Shown: positions 45,601 to 54,689, counted from the first letter of the stretch. The stretch is DNA of 64,000 nucleotides from Winogradskyella sp. (GCF_013213835.1 NZ_JABSSU010000003.1:363796-427795); one strand, 5' to 3'. Notes: generated by a model not told the origin, from the sequence alone. A program made the numbers and translations.

Positions 45601-47095
45601 TTACACCGTATTCATAATTCCAAGCTGTTTCAGCAGATGGTCCTGCTGACCATGAAATTGTAGCCTCTGTTAATGATGTTGCATTTGCGGATAAACCACC
45701 AGGTACAATACAAGACGGTAACTCATCAATCATAAAATCATCTATTGCAATATCATCATAAAAATCGCTAGATGTTGGCTCTGTAAATGTATATCTTACT
45801 TGTGCATCACCTGTAAAAGTTAGTCCTGATAAATCTAATGTTTGAAGTTCCCAACCTGTAGTATTAGTATTATATGTTGCAACTAAATTCCATGCAGCTC
45901 CATCCCAAACATCTACGTCTAATTGAGAATTAGCATTACCTTCATTATCACTTATAATGTAAAAAGATAAAGAAGGAGTTGTTAGACCAGAAACATCTAC
46001 TAATGGACTTAATAAAATCGCATCTGCATCAGTACCTGACGCATCTACGTACCCATAATAACCACCAGAAGCAGTACTTCCTGTAATATCACCCGCATTA
46101 CCTACATGATCACCACCATCATCAGCAAACACCCAGTTCTCAGCACCTGTATCAACTGACCAACACAATGGAGCAGCACCAGCATTTTCAAAATCTTGAG
46201 AATAAGGTGCCGTGAACGTAACACATTCAGTAGAAAAGGCAAACGGTCCTGCCCAGGCTGATACTGGACCACCACAATCTGCCTGTACATAGTACTCGTA
46301 GTCATTTGCAGGAGCTAAACTCATTACTGTATATGGATTTGTAACACCTGTTTCTGTTGCTGTACCTGTTGCTGTACCACCAGCTGTAATATCTACCAAT
46401 TCAATATTCCATGCTGCTGCAGAGCCATTTTCTGTCCATGTTAATTCTGCAGATGTCGCTCCGACAACTCCAGTACCTAATGCTGAAGGAGTAGGACAAG
46501 CTTGCGTGATACCACCTAATATAACATTTGGTATAAACGCAGCTGTACCTGTTGCAGCAGGAGGTGCTACAGGATCAGGGTTGGTATTATCATTTCTATA
46601 CCAAATAGATCTATCATTCGCTACTGCCGAACAATAAAAATCATCATCGAAGGTATCCCATCCAGCGGTATTTTCATCTACAACAACTAACAGGTTATCG
46701 GTATTGTTGTACGTAAACGGAGTATCAAACGTTACTGTGATCCATCCTGGACCTGCTGGTGTACCAAGTGTACCCGCATAAACTTGTGTTAAACCTGCAT
46801 TATCTACCCAATCCGTTCCATTATCAAATTGTGTTTTAGTAGTATGAGCCATCCATACCACAATATCCTGAGTATTGGTCAAAGTAGACGTACCACTAAA
46901 ATACCATTGTATAGAAGTGATATCACCACCTGCATTTACCTCCGATTGTAAGTAAATTGATTGCGAATAGGTGTAACCAAAATAGGCCTCTATGGGCACT
47001 GCTTGTGCCTCATTTGTTCCAGCACCAATAGTCACCTGAGCGTAAGACAATAATGCGCATAAGAAACTCATTATTGAAATCGTAATTTTCTTCAT
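42605..47095 (-). CDS. Giant secreted adhesin-like protein with repeated FN3 and MAM-like domains, GEVED domain and T9SS sorting domain
   Basis: A 1496-residue protein with a signal peptide (about 1-19, SYAQ). It contains several fibronectin type III modules (pattern VGATSAELTWTENGSA, then YYVQADCGG), two choice-of-anchor J/MAM-like modules about 160 residues long that start C-x-x-x-x-x-PY-x-QDFENAGA and are clear duplicates (about 290-470 and 780-960), a pre-peptidase-like module near 1090-1180, a GEVED-type module (WIDFNDDFVFEATEQVFDG) near 1330, and a C-terminal type A sorting domain. Such multi-module proteins are exported adhesins. Cargo for the type IX system, which is not in the window. 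Confidence 0.92.
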   Translation of the reverse strand: MKKITISIMSFLCALLSYAQVTIGAGTNEAQAVPIEAYFGYTYSQSIYLQSEVNAGGDITSIQWYFSGTSTLTNTQDIVVWMAHTTKTQFDNGTDWVDNAGLTQVYAGTLGTPAGPGWITVTFDTPFTYNNTDNLLVVVDENTAGWDTFDDDFYCSAVANDRSIWYRNDNTNPDPVAPPAATGTAAFIPNVILGGITQACPTPSALGTGVVGATSAELTWTENGSAAAWNIELVDITAGGTATGTATETGVTNPYTVMSLAPANDYEYYVQADCGGPVSAWAGPFAFSTECVTFTAPYSQDFENAGAAPLCWSVDTGAENWVFADDGGDHVGNAGDITGSTASGGYYGYVDASGTDADAILLSPLVDVSGLTTPSLSFYIISDNEGNANSQLDVDVWDGAAWNLVATYNTNTTGWELQTLDLSGLTFTGDAQVRYTFTEPTSSDFYDDIAIDDFMIDELPSCIVPGGLSANATSLTEATISWSAGPSAETAWNYEYGVTGFTQGTGTTGSVATTPTVDLTMLTAGETYDFYVQADCGGGDTSNWIKVTWTQPSLGETCAAPIDLTVVEDCSTETPYTMDYTDAFDLGEPGSCAQGWQTNTGLWFSFEAPFTGAVFVNTSDSNEIVVLDSCGGTEVVCNNPGAASHEVGGLTPGNTYYLAVFKDSGPTTGTSEICIEAILCSNPSDMVGDFVSNTSAILTWTENGSATDWDVEWKAGADFTPGNMEEDGATSVTTNPTATLSPLTSETEYYVYYRSSCFGGAVDSDWIGPFVFTTACDPIAAPYTQDFENAGAIPTCWSMGGGEDWLFNLTGPNNVGSGGTLSGNTASDGYYAVVDASGDNGPSFLTTRLVDVSGLTSPTLTFYEISDAGTDANSQLDVEVWDGAAWNLMNTYNTNTNGWELRVIDLSGLTFTGPAQARFTFSEPTPGDFADDIAIDDVSFNEPPACIAAEATVAVVLDCANSQFSLDVDVTSLGDSAAISIANDAGVAATTGVNALGVVTVGPFALGAPVEITLVHESDTDCDRVLGTYDPACPPSNDECEDAIALTVNPDYGCGVVTPGTTVEATASPQADDVSGTPNNDVWFTFVATSAEHRVSLENVTDAPGGPTSTDMGIGVYDGTGGCGALVFTATSDPNSLDLTGLTIGNTYYVRVYGWSSSVDFTAQTTFDVCVGTAPSCFEPTGLAAQYGPAGSADISWVAPSSGTAPIGYNWEVVPTGSGQGVSVVDSGSTVDLTATATGLMTDSVYDLYVQSDCGGGDTSIWAGPFTFNAGHCESVPSSIDGNGITNVQIGTTDFVGTAVSYENFIGSPVEILQDGTTNLQITFETGYTYDVNVWIDFNDDFVFEATEQVFDGMSTADNPTTFDASFTLAAATLGTHRMRIGTADSGQATPNPCYNGSWGVTVDMDVDVVVTLGVDDLEREAAFTYYPNPVNDMLTLNAQNAIENVTVYNMLGQAVLQTQPNAVNGELDMSRLESGAYFVEVTISSITKTIRIIKQ

Positions 47096-47243
47096 AAAAA
47101 ACTATAAGTTTAAGTTAGTAATTCTTTAAAAATATGTTAATTCTTTAGAAGACCGCTATTGTCATTACACTAATCGATAAATGGTAATAATATTCGTTAA
47201 AAAAAGTTAAAAAAAAATGCTATTAACAGGTTATAAACAAAAT

Positions 47244-47265
47244 AACCACCTACAGTGAGGTGGTT
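47244..47265 (-). terminator. Terminator of fabI
   Basis: An 8-bp stem (AACCACCT, 47244-47251, with 47258-47265) with a 6-base loop, 22 bases beyond the fabI stop on the minus strand. Confidence 0.7.
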
Positions 47266-47287
47266 TATTTATTCAATTGTTGTAAGG

Positions 47288-48103
47288 TTATTCTTTATCT
47301 ATAAATGCATCCATTACCGCATCACTTACTCCCATATTACTGAAACCACCATCATTGTATAAGTTTTGCAATGTCACACGTCTAGTTAAATCACTAAATA
47401 AGGTTACTGTGTAATTGGCACAATCCATTGCTGTAGCGTTACCTAATGGTGACATCTTCTCTGCATAAGCTATAAAACCGTCAAAACCTTTTACACCACT
47501 ACCTGCTGTTGTTGGTGTTGGTGATTGCGAAATTGTATTGACTCTTACATTCTTATCTCTACCGAAGAAATACCCAAAACTACGTGCTATACTTTCTAGA
47601 TACGCTTTGTTATCTGCCATATCGTTATAATCTGGAAATACACGCTGTGCGGCCATATAGGTTAAGGCAACAATACTACCCCATTCATTCATTGCATCTG
47701 CCTTATACAAAGTTTGCATTACCTTATGAAATGACATTGCCGAAACATCGGTTCCCTTTTGTGTCCAATCGTATTTTTGATCCGTATACGCTCTCCCCTT
47801 TCTTACATTAATAGACATACCTATTGAATGCAAAACGAAATCTAATTTACCACCTAAAATTTCCATAGATTTTTCTACTAAATTCTGGAGATCTTCTTCT
47901 GAGGTAGCATCCGCAGGAATGATTTGAGAGCCTGTCTTTTCTGCCAGTGCATTAATTTGCCCCATGCGCATTGCAACAGGCGCGTTAGTAAGCACAAATT
48001 CACCACCTTCTTCATGCACACGCTCAGCAGTTTTCCATGCAATTGAGTTTTCGTCTAATGCACCAAATATAATTCCTTTTTTACCTTTTAATAAATTATA
48101 CAT
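47288..48103 (-). CDS. fabI: Enoyl-ACP reductase, FabI type
   Basis: A 271-residue SDR-related enzyme for the last step of fatty-acid elongation, reducing enoyl-ACP with NADH. The start LLKGKKGIIFGALDENSIAW shows the FabI cofactor loop. The catalytic Tyr pair and Lys are present at the right spacing in YMAAQRVFPDYNDMADNK (Tyr, Tyr +10, Lys +7 further). A TATATTTG box lies upstream on the minus strand at 48142-48149. It is separate from recN by 85 bases. Confidence 0.93.
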   Translation of the reverse strand: MYNLLKGKKGIIFGALDENSIAWKTAERVHEEGGEFVLTNAPVAMRMGQINALAEKTGSQIIPADATSEEDLQNLVEKSMEILGGKLDFVLHSIGMSINVRKGRAYTDQKYDWTQKGTDVSAMSFHKVMQTLYKADAMNEWGSIVALTYMAAQRVFPDYNDMADNKAYLESIARSFGYFFGRDKNVRVNTISQSPTPTTAGSGVKGFDGFIAYAEKMSPLGNATAMDCANYTVTLFSDLTRRVTLQNLYNDGGFSNMGVSDAVMDAFIDKE

Positions 48104-48141
48104 TGTATCTATTTTTAGTCAGTTTTGTTTGAATTAGGCTT

Positions 48142-48149
48142 CAAATATA
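48142..48149 (-). promoter_or_regulatory. Candidate -7 box (TATATTTG) of fabI
   Basis: A TAnnTTTG match on the minus strand, 39 bases before the fabI ATG. No clear -33 element. Confidence 0.4.
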
Positions 48150-48161
48150 CTATTTAATTAT

Positions 48162-48171
48162 AGATTCCTGC
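48162..48171. repeat. Fragment of GATTCCTGC-type repeat
   Basis: The 10 bases AGATTCCTGC match the start of the element at 27538, but the closing arm is absent here. It lies in the recN-fabI spacer. It may be a decayed copy or a chance match. Confidence 0.35.
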
Positions 48172-48188
48172 CGCTGTAATATTGACAA

Positions 48189-49841
48189 TTAATTGAGTAA
48201 TTGTTTTGCATGCGCCAATGCAGACTCAGTAACATTTAAGCCACCGAGCATTTGAGCAATTTCCACGATGCGTTCATCTTCATTTAATTGTTTAAGATTG
48301 GTGTGTGTTGTATCATCACTATCGGTTTTGTACACCTTAAAATGCATACTACCTTTAGAAGCAATTTGAGGTAAATGTGTAATTGCAAAAACTTGCATTC
48401 TACTACTCATTTGTTTCATAATACTTCCCATTTTATGAGAAATCTCACCTGAAACCCCAGTATCAATTTCATCAAACATTATAGATGGTAATTGAATATA
48501 CTCGGCTAAAATCGCTTTTATTGCTAACATAATTCTTGAAAGCTCACCACCAGAAGCTGACTTTTTAAGCTCATTAAAACTTGAACCTCTATTAGCCATA
48601 AATAAAAACTGAAGTTCATCAGTCCCATTTGATAAGAAACGTTCAATTGATTGTAATTTAATTTTAAATTTAGCATTAGGCATTCCTAAGTCAATAAGCA
48701 TGGCCTCAAGCTTTTTAATAAGTTTAGGTACAATACGCCTTCTTTTCTCGCCAATTATTGAAGCTAACTCGGTTAAATTTTTCTTTGAAGTTGCTATTTC
48801 AATTTCCTTCAAAGCAATATCGTCATCTAAACTTTCTGTATTTGAAACCTTAGTTTCGAGGTTAGCTTTAATTACTATTAATTCTTCAACTAAAGATACA
48901 GAATGCTTCTGCATTAAATTATTAATGGTTTGAAGTGTATTGCTTACGCGTTCTAGCTCTTGTGGATCAGTAATTAAACTATCTTCTAGATTATCTAATT
49001 CTGAAGAAATATCATTGAGTTCTATATTGACACTTGATACTCTGTCGTACAGTGTTTCATAAATTTTACCAAATGCGGTGAGCTTAGTCAACTCTTGTTG
49101 AATCATATTTAATTGATCCATTACTCCAACATCTTCAGTGTTGAGTATTGCTTTTGTTGCATTCAACTTCTCTCCTATTAATTCAACATTATTTAAACTT
49201 TCGTAAGTTTCTTCAAGTTCTTCTAGTCGAATAGTTTCTAATTTAACTTCTTCTAATTCCTTTAACAAGTATAAATTATAATCATACTCTTTAATCAATT
49301 CAGATTTAGCCTTAATCAGATGTTCTAATTCCTTTTCAAGTGATTTAAATTGTAATAACTGTGTTGAATATTGTTGTAAATCTTCTGAATTATTTGCTAA
49401 GGCATCTAAAACCTTAAATTGGTAATCATCCTTTGTTAACTCTTGCGTTTGATGCTGAGAATGGATATCAATGAGATGATTGCTCAATTTTGATAAATCA
49501 TCTAAGGTTACCGGAGTATCATTAATAAATGCTCTTGACTTACCCGATGGTGAAATTTCTCTTCTAATAATAGTTTGCACTTCATAGTCTAAATCTAAAG
49601 TTTCAAACAAACGTTTTAGATTGTAATTAGCTATATCAAAGGTAGCTTCAATTATACATTTATAATCTTTACTTTTTACTTGAGATAAGTCTGCTCTTTT
49701 TCCAAGAACCAATGATAATCCACCAAGTAAAATTGACTTTCCGGCACCTGTTTCGCCAGTAATTATGGTTAATCCGTTTTTGAAACTAACATTTAATTCG
49801 TCAATAAGTGCGTAATTCTTTATGTATAATGACGTCAGCAA
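48189..49841 (-). CDS. recN: DNA repair ATPase RecN
   Basis: A 550-residue SMC-like protein for double-strand break repair. Walker A ITGETGAGKSIL is near 28-39; a long coiled coil (about 150-370) follows; the ABC signature SGGELSRIMLAI and Walker B IMFDEIDTGVSG lie near 430-470. Its length is normal. A -7 box (TATTTTTG) is on the minus strand at 49863-49870. It is downstream of the DUF4835 gene by 80 bases and may have its own promoter. Confidence 0.95.
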   Translation of the reverse strand: MLTSLYIKNYALIDELNVSFKNGLTIITGETGAGKSILLGGLSLVLGKRADLSQVKSKDYKCIIEATFDIANYNLKRLFETLDLDYEVQTIIRREISPSGKSRAFINDTPVTLDDLSKLSNHLIDIHSQHQTQELTKDDYQFKVLDALANNSEDLQQYSTQLLQFKSLEKELEHLIKAKSELIKEYDYNLYLLKELEEVKLETIRLEELEETYESLNNVELIGEKLNATKAILNTEDVGVMDQLNMIQQELTKLTAFGKIYETLYDRVSSVNIELNDISSELDNLEDSLITDPQELERVSNTLQTINNLMQKHSVSLVEELIVIKANLETKVSNTESLDDDIALKEIEIATSKKNLTELASIIGEKRRRIVPKLIKKLEAMLIDLGMPNAKFKIKLQSIERFLSNGTDELQFLFMANRGSSFNELKKSASGGELSRIMLAIKAILAEYIQLPSIMFDEIDTGVSGEISHKMGSIMKQMSSRMQVFAITHLPQIASKGSMHFKVYKTDSDDTTHTNLKQLNEDERIVEIAQMLGGLNVTESALAHAKQLLN

Positions 49842-49862
49842 TATTATTAAGATTTATAAATA

Positions 49863-49870
49863 CAAAAATA
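49863..49870 (-). promoter_or_regulatory. Candidate -7 box (TATTTTTG) of recN
   Basis: A TAnnTTTG match on the minus strand ending 21 bases before the recN ATG, in the recN/DUF4835 gap. It suggests that recN can be transcribed apart from the upstream operon. Confidence 0.4.
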
Positions 49871-49921
49871 TTGAATCTAGGTAAAGTATGGACTCAAATA
49901 ACAAAGATAAATATGGATATT

Positions 49922-50809
49922 TTAAAACTTAATGTTTCGCCATTTTTGCGAATGCATAGGCGCTATGCGGTTTAGAATATCTAAAGCTTCAGTAATGTTA
50001 ACGCTGGGACCGCCAGACAATATATCCATGATTTCATCAGATTTGGCATCAAAAAAGACACGTAATACAAATGAATTTGGACGTCTTCTATGTACCTTTT
50101 GCAATTCCGAAAGCGATGCAATAATAGCTTCCTTTCCTTTCTTTATGTTATCGCTCATCAAATCTAAGGCCTCTATATGATACACATACATTGTTGATCT
50201 TACTTCTTCAAAAGTTGGCGATAAAAGGTTATCAATTAATGCAAATCTCGATTGTAATCCATCCTCAAGTTTCCAGCCTTGACCATTTAATTGTTGGGAA
50301 TAATTTGCTATTGTCTGTGCTTGTGCAAAATATTCATCTCCACCATTTAATGAAAACGTATCGGCATCCATAGCCAAAATCATATACACATGAAATGATA
50401 AGACAGATATTAAATTTGACTCAAATTGCTGAGGATTATACACTAAATTTTGAAACTCTAAATATTGAAAATTAAAGTCCCTATCGTTGTAGTTATAAAC
50501 TGGTGAACTGTATGTAGAATTAAAAATTGGTCGAGAAGATGAAACCTGTAACGTAGCATTAAACGCATCATTCTCGTAATTACTAACATTAATTACCATA
50601 CTACAATTAATACGTTCTTCTGCTTTAAAGGTCTTTTCAGTCCACTTTGTATTATTTATAAACTCATTAAGCTGTTTTTCTAATGTCTTAAAAACAACAT
50701 TATTATCATTACCTGTTTGCTGCGCAATTACACTAACTGTGCAGTTAAGCTCTTGAGACAAAAGCAATGTTGGAAATAAAAACCCTAATAAAAATAGTAC
50801 TTTACGCAT
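49922..50809 (-). CDS. DUF4835 family protein (PorD-like)
   Basis: A 295-residue exported protein with a signal peptide (about 1-18, LLLSQ). The family marks are QELNCTVSVIAQQ at the mature N-terminus, YNYNDRDFNFQYLEFQ, and a C-terminal FFDAKSDEIMDILSGG. DUF4835 proteins are, as I recall, the family annotated as PorD of type IX secretion; this is from memory and moderately sure. The gene overlaps coaBC by 8 bases and belongs to the DUF6913-dapA-bamD-omega-coaBC run. It would fit the four T9SS cargo proteins in this window. Confidence 0.85.
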   Translation of the reverse strand: MRKVLFLLGFLFPTLLLSQELNCTVSVIAQQTGNDNNVVFKTLEKQLNEFINNTKWTEKTFKAEERINCSMVINVSNYENDAFNATLQVSSSRPIFNSTYSSPVYNYNDRDFNFQYLEFQNLVYNPQQFESNLISVLSFHVYMILAMDADTFSLNGGDEYFAQAQTIANYSQQLNGQGWKLEDGLQSRFALIDNLLSPTFEEVRSTMYVYHIEALDLMSDNIKKGKEAIIASLSELQKVHRRRPNSFVLRVFFDAKSDEIMDILSGGPSVNITEALDILNRIAPMHSQKWRNIKF

Positions 50810-52013
50810 TAGATTGTTTTATAATCTGTTTCATTAAGTCCTTAGCAACCTCTGACTTTGACTTAAGCTCTTGATGAATAACTTCATTTGAAGCCGTTAT
50901 AAATGTAACTTTATTTGTCGATACTCCAAAACCAGCACCTTTATCTCTTAGCGAATTTAAAACGATCAAATCTAAGTTTTTTGACTTTAATTTCCCTTTA
51001 GCATGTTCTAACTCATTATCTGTTTCGAGAGCAAAACCAACTAAAAATTGATTTGTTTTAATTTCACCAAGTGATTTTAAAATATCCTTTGTTTTTTCTA
51101 ATTCAATACTAAACGTAGATTCTTTCTTCTTTATTTTCTGTTGAGCTACAATTTTTGGTTTATAATCTGCTACTGCTGCAGAAAGTATAGCAATATCAGA
51201 AGTATTATAGTGCTCATGAACTTCATTATACATTTCTTCAGCACTAACTACTGGCTTTACTGCTACTAATGAATGATTAATTTTTTGATGTGTAGGACCA
51301 GTCACCAAAGTAACCTCAGCACCTAAATTTGCAGCAGCGTAAGCTATTTCAAATCCCATTTTACCACTTGAGTGATTACCTATAAAACGCACAGGATCGA
51401 TTGCTTCGTAGGTTGGACCGGCAGTTATTAAAATCATTTTTCCTCTTAAAGGTAATTGATCTAAAATATCATTCTCTATGAAAGCAATAATATCTTCTGG
51501 CTCTGCCATGCGGCCTTCACCAACCAATCCGCTTGCCAACTCACCAGTGCCAGCTGGAATCATTTTATCACCAAAGCTGATTAATTTCTCAAAGGATGTT
51601 TTTGTAGACTGGTGTTTATACATGTCCAAGTCCATTGCAGGTGCAAAATACACCGGACACTTTGCAGATAAATACGTTGCTAAAAGTATATTATCACAAA
51701 CACCATTAGCCATTTTTGCCATAGTATTTGCAGTCGCTGGGGCTATTACAAAATAGTCCGCCCAAAGCCCCAAATCAACATGGTTATTCCAAACCTGGTT
51801 ATCGTCCTCTTCATCAACAAATGACGAGTATACAGGATTTTTTGAAAGTGTAGATAATGTAAGTGGTGTAATAAAGTCTTTTGAAGCAGGCGTCATAACA
51901 ACTTTAACGCTAGCGCCTGCTTTAATAAATAATCTTACTAAACTTGCAGATTTATATGCGGCAATACCGGCAGTAATGCCCAATAAAATGTTTTTGTCTT
52001 TTAGTACAGACAT
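50802..52013 (-). CDS. coaBC: Bifunctional phosphopantothenoylcysteine decarboxylase/synthetase
   Basis: A 403-residue two-domain enzyme for two steps of CoA synthesis: 4'-phosphopantothenate to phosphopantothenoylcysteine to phosphopantetheine. The N-terminal flavin decarboxylase (about 1-180) has GITAGIAAYK, the catalytic NHVDLG and the CPVYFAPAMDLDMY active-site lid. The C-terminal synthetase (about 190-400) has GPTYEAIDPVRFIGNHSSGK. It lies 6 bases after the omega gene and overlaps the DUF4835 gene by 8. Confidence 0.95.
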   Translation of the reverse strand: MSVLKDKNILLGITAGIAAYKSASLVRLFIKAGASVKVVMTPASKDFITPLTLSTLSKNPVYSSFVDEEDDNQVWNNHVDLGLWADYFVIAPATANTMAKMANGVCDNILLATYLSAKCPVYFAPAMDLDMYKHQSTKTSFEKLISFGDKMIPAGTGELASGLVGEGRMAEPEDIIAFIENDILDQLPLRGKMILITAGPTYEAIDPVRFIGNHSSGKMGFEIAYAAANLGAEVTLVTGPTHQKINHSLVAVKPVVSAEEMYNEVHEHYNTSDIAILSAAVADYKPKIVAQQKIKKKESTFSIELEKTKDILKSLGEIKTNQFLVGFALETDNELEHAKGKLKSKNLDLIVLNSLRDKGAGFGVSTNKVTFITASNEVIHQELKSKSEVAKDLMKQIIKQSNA

Positions 52014-52019
52014 TAATAC

Positions 52020-52346
52020 TTATGACTGAGTGTCCTCAGTATTTCTATGATAAATTTTATCATCTAACCATTCCTTAACCGCTAATGCATGAGGCTTTGG
52101 TAATTTTTCGTAAAACTTAGAAACTTCTATTTGCTCTTTGTTTTCAAAAATTTCTTCAAGACTATCATTATACGTCGCAAACTCTTCTAGCTTATCTATT
52201 AACTCACGTCTGATATCTGTATTAATTTGCTCAGCACGCTTAGCAATCACAGAAATTGCTTCATATATGTTGTCTGTAGGAGCATCTATCTCATTTCTGT
52301 TGTAAGTTACCGTAGAAACCGGTGCATCTGTCTTCTTTAAATCCAT
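52020..52346 (-). CDS. rpoZ: RNA polymerase omega subunit, Bacteroidota type
   Basis: A 108-residue Rpb6/omega-like protein. The core DNIYEAISVIAKRAEQIN (about 25-42) is the conserved omega helix; the rest is the longer acidic form found in Bacteroidota, ending in HALAVKEWLDDKIYHRN. Omega helps assemble RNA polymerase. It lies 13 bases after bamD and 6 before coaBC, the usual gene order of the phylum. Confidence 0.88.
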   Translation of the reverse strand: MDLKKTDAPVSTVTYNRNEIDAPTDNIYEAISVIAKRAEQINTDIRRELIDKLEEFATYNDSLEEIFENKEQIEVSKFYEKLPKPHALAVKEWLDDKIYHRNTEDTQS

Positions 52347-52359
52347 CTCTATAGTGATT

Positions 52360-53160
52360 TTATTTTGTAGTACTATATAACTTTAATTGCTCTTGCAATT
52401 CTGATTCTCTTTGTTTGGCATCATCCATATGCCCAGAACTTGGATATGCCTTTTTAAATGCGTTGTAATAACCAAGCGCATCTTCTATTCGCTCTTTCTT
52501 TAACTGCTCTATACTGTTTACAGCTAAATTATAGGCTGCATCAAATCTGTAAAACATCGCATCATCTCTTAAAGATGTTCCAGGGAAATCTAATAAAAAA
52601 TTATTAAATGACTTTATTGATGCCTTGTAATCTCTGATTAAGTCGTATTGTTTAGCAATTTCGTATGCCTTTTTTTCTAGTTTATAATCCAATTCTTTTA
52701 TGAGCTTATTTGCCTCTGACAAATAACTTGATGTTGGATAAGCGTTCACAAACAACTGTAGTTTTTCAATGGCCTCAACAGTTTCTTTTTGTTCCTTAGA
52801 ATATACGGGCGAATTAAAATAATAACCCTTTGCTGCTAAAAACATTGCCTCTTCTGCCTTTTCACTTTGGGGATATAAATCTTTAAATTTATCAAAGTGA
52901 TAACTCGAAAAGTAGTAATCCTTCATTTTGTAAGAGCACATCGCATGCATAAAAGTCAATTTTTCTGCCTGAGGTTTACCTCTATACTTAGGTAAAATTT
53001 GATCAAAAAGACGATAAGCCTTACTATATTTTTCCGCTTCAAAAAGCTCTATTCCCATTTTAAATTTTTCAGCAGAATCTTCAGATTTTAATACTTTCTG
53101 AAAATCACTACAAGAAACGAGTAAAAGTGTTACTAATAGTATGTAAAGTCCTTTTTTCAT
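52360..53160 (-). CDS. bamD: Outer-membrane assembly lipoprotein BamD
   Basis: A 266-residue lipoprotein with MKKGLYILLVTLLLVSC (Cys17) as signal peptide and several TPR-like helices (FDQILPKYRGKPQAEK, FKDLYPQSEKAEEA, FVNAYPTSSYLSEA, NNFLLDFPGTSLRDDA, FKKAYPSSGHMDDAKQRE). The frame is open 10 codons further up, but the signal peptide sets the start at 53160. BamD works with BamA to insert beta-barrels in the outer membrane. It lies 108 bases downstream of dapA and 13 bases before the omega gene. Confidence 0.93.
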   Translation of the reverse strand: MKKGLYILLVTLLLVSCSDFQKVLKSEDSAEKFKMGIELFEAEKYSKAYRLFDQILPKYRGKPQAEKLTFMHAMCSYKMKDYYFSSYHFDKFKDLYPQSEKAEEAMFLAAKGYYFNSPVYSKEQKETVEAIEKLQLFVNAYPTSSYLSEANKLIKELDYKLEKKAYEIAKQYDLIRDYKASIKSFNNFLLDFPGTSLRDDAMFYRFDAAYNLAVNSIEQLKKERIEDALGYYNAFKKAYPSSGHMDDAKQRESELQEQLKLYSTTK

Positions 53161-53268
53161 ATATTTTAAACAGGTGGCAAAACTACACATAATTAACGGA
53201 TTTTGAAAACAAAAATTATGAGCGAAAATAAACCATGTTAATTCTGGCTAATACAATTTAAATTAAGT

Positions 53269-54153
53269 TTAACTTTTACCTAATTCAGTCAAGGCCTTTT
53301 TAATGTTTTTCTTGAGATCTTCGGTAGCCTCGACTAATGGTAAACGCACGTAAGAATGAGATACATTTAGCGCCTTTAACACTGCTTTAATACCAGCCGG
53401 ATTATTTTCCGAGAATATTAAATTTGTTAATGGCATTAGCTTAAAATGAATATCGTAAGCTTCTTTTGCTTTACCAGCAATCCCTAAACGAATCATTTCT
53501 GTAAATTCCTTCGGTAATGCTTGTCCTATAACGGAAATTACACCAGAACCGCCAGCCAAAGCAACACCAAGCGCTAAATCATCATCACCAGAAAGTACAA
53601 GAAAATCCTTAGGCTTTGTTCTTAGTAATTCCAAATATTGATGTACGTTATTACCAGCCTCTTTAACTGCTATAATATTTTCAAAATCATTGGCCAACCT
53701 TATTGTAGTTTCTGGGGACATATTAGAAGACGTTCTTCCGGGTACATTATATATTATAATTGGCTTTGGAGATACCGAGGCAATGGCCTTAAAATGCTGA
53801 TAAATTCCTTCTTGTGTTGGTTTACTATAATATGGAGATACAGATAAAATAGCATCTATATGAGATAAATCTGTTGCTTCAATTTCTTTGATTATGCTAG
53901 CTGTATTATTACCACCAATGCCTAAAACTAGTGGTAAACGCCCATTGTTTGTTTTAATAATAAAATTGACAATTTCCTGCTTTTCTTCAGCTGTAATTGT
54001 CACACTTTCACCTGTAGTACCGCTAATAACCAGATATTCTGTTCCGTTTTTAACATTTAACTCAATTAAACGTTCTAGCGCTTCAAAATCTACAGTTAGA
54101 TCTTCCTTAAATGGTGTAATTAAAGCTACTCCTGTTCCTATAAATTTGGTCAT
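53269..54153 (-). CDS. dapA: 4-hydroxy-tetrahydrodipicolinate synthase
   Basis: A 294-residue TIM-barrel aldolase at the first committed step of diaminopimelate and lysine synthesis, joining pyruvate and aspartate semialdehyde. The catalytic set is Thr46/Thr47 (GTTGES), Tyr135 (IIIYNVPGR), Arg140 and the Schiff-base Lys164 (AVKEAGNN). Its ATG overlaps the stop of the DUF6913 gene (TAATG type), showing translational coupling. It precedes bamD. Confidence 0.96.
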   Translation of the reverse strand: MTKFIGTGVALITPFKEDLTVDFEALERLIELNVKNGTEYLVISGTTGESVTITAEEKQEIVNFIIKTNNGRLPLVLGIGGNNTASIIKEIEATDLSHIDAILSVSPYYSKPTQEGIYQHFKAIASVSPKPIIIYNVPGRTSSNMSPETTIRLANDFENIIAVKEAGNNVHQYLELLRTKPKDFLVLSGDDDLALGVALAGGSGVISVIGQALPKEFTEMIRLGIAGKAKEAYDIHFKLMPLTNLIFSENNPAGIKAVLKALNVSHSYVRLPLVEATEDLKKNIKKALTELGKS

Positions 54154-54671
54154 TATATCTTATTTAGTATGTTTAAGTATTTTTTAAATTCTTTTTTGAA
54201 AATGTTCATTTGTTTAGGATCTAAATCAATGATGAGATCGTATAATCGTTCGTCATTACGTGACAAACCAACTTTAAAATTTGCTTTAGACAAAGTTGTT
54301 ATCATATCTAACTCTAAACCGCCTTGCCTGTAATAACTAATTAATACATCAAAATCCTCTTGAATAAAATTCTTTAAATCGATATTATTCAATTTACCTT
54401 TCCATCCAAAATCTTTTGGACTGTATATGGTATCCCAGTGATTCAGTTCTAATTTATCATTACTCGAATAAGCAATGATCCTATGTTTTGGTGACAATAA
54501 TTGTAACTCTTTAAAATACGCTCTAAAAGCCTCAAAATCATCAAATTCATCAACATTTAATAACACCGCTATGGTATTCACCTTTTTATTGTTAACCATT
54601 GATTTACGGCTAGACAATAATTTGTTGATGTATTTTTGATTTGATTTTTCTTTAAATGCCTTTAAAATCAT
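54153..54671 (-). CDS. DUF6913-like protein
   Basis: A 172-residue cytosolic protein. Features are a basic N-terminus (KEKSNQKYINKLL), a flavodoxin-like alternation of strands and helices (NTIAVLLNVDEFDDFEAF; HRIIAYSSNDK; FDVLISYYRQGGLELDMI) and a C-terminal basic tail. It is always near dapA in Flavobacteria as far as I recall, and the family name DUF6913 is from memory. No function is known. It is the first gene of the dapA-bamD-omega-coaBC operon and has a -7 box at 54690. Confidence 0.75.
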   Translation of the reverse strand: MILKAFKEKSNQKYINKLLSSRKSMVNNKKVNTIAVLLNVDEFDDFEAFRAYFKELQLLSPKHRIIAYSSNDKLELNHWDTIYSPKDFGWKGKLNNIDLKNFIQEDFDVLISYYRQGGLELDMITTLSKANFKVGLSRNDERLYDLIIDLDPKQMNIFKKEFKKYLNILNKI

Positions 54672-54689
54672 TTATATTTAGCCTTTGTG

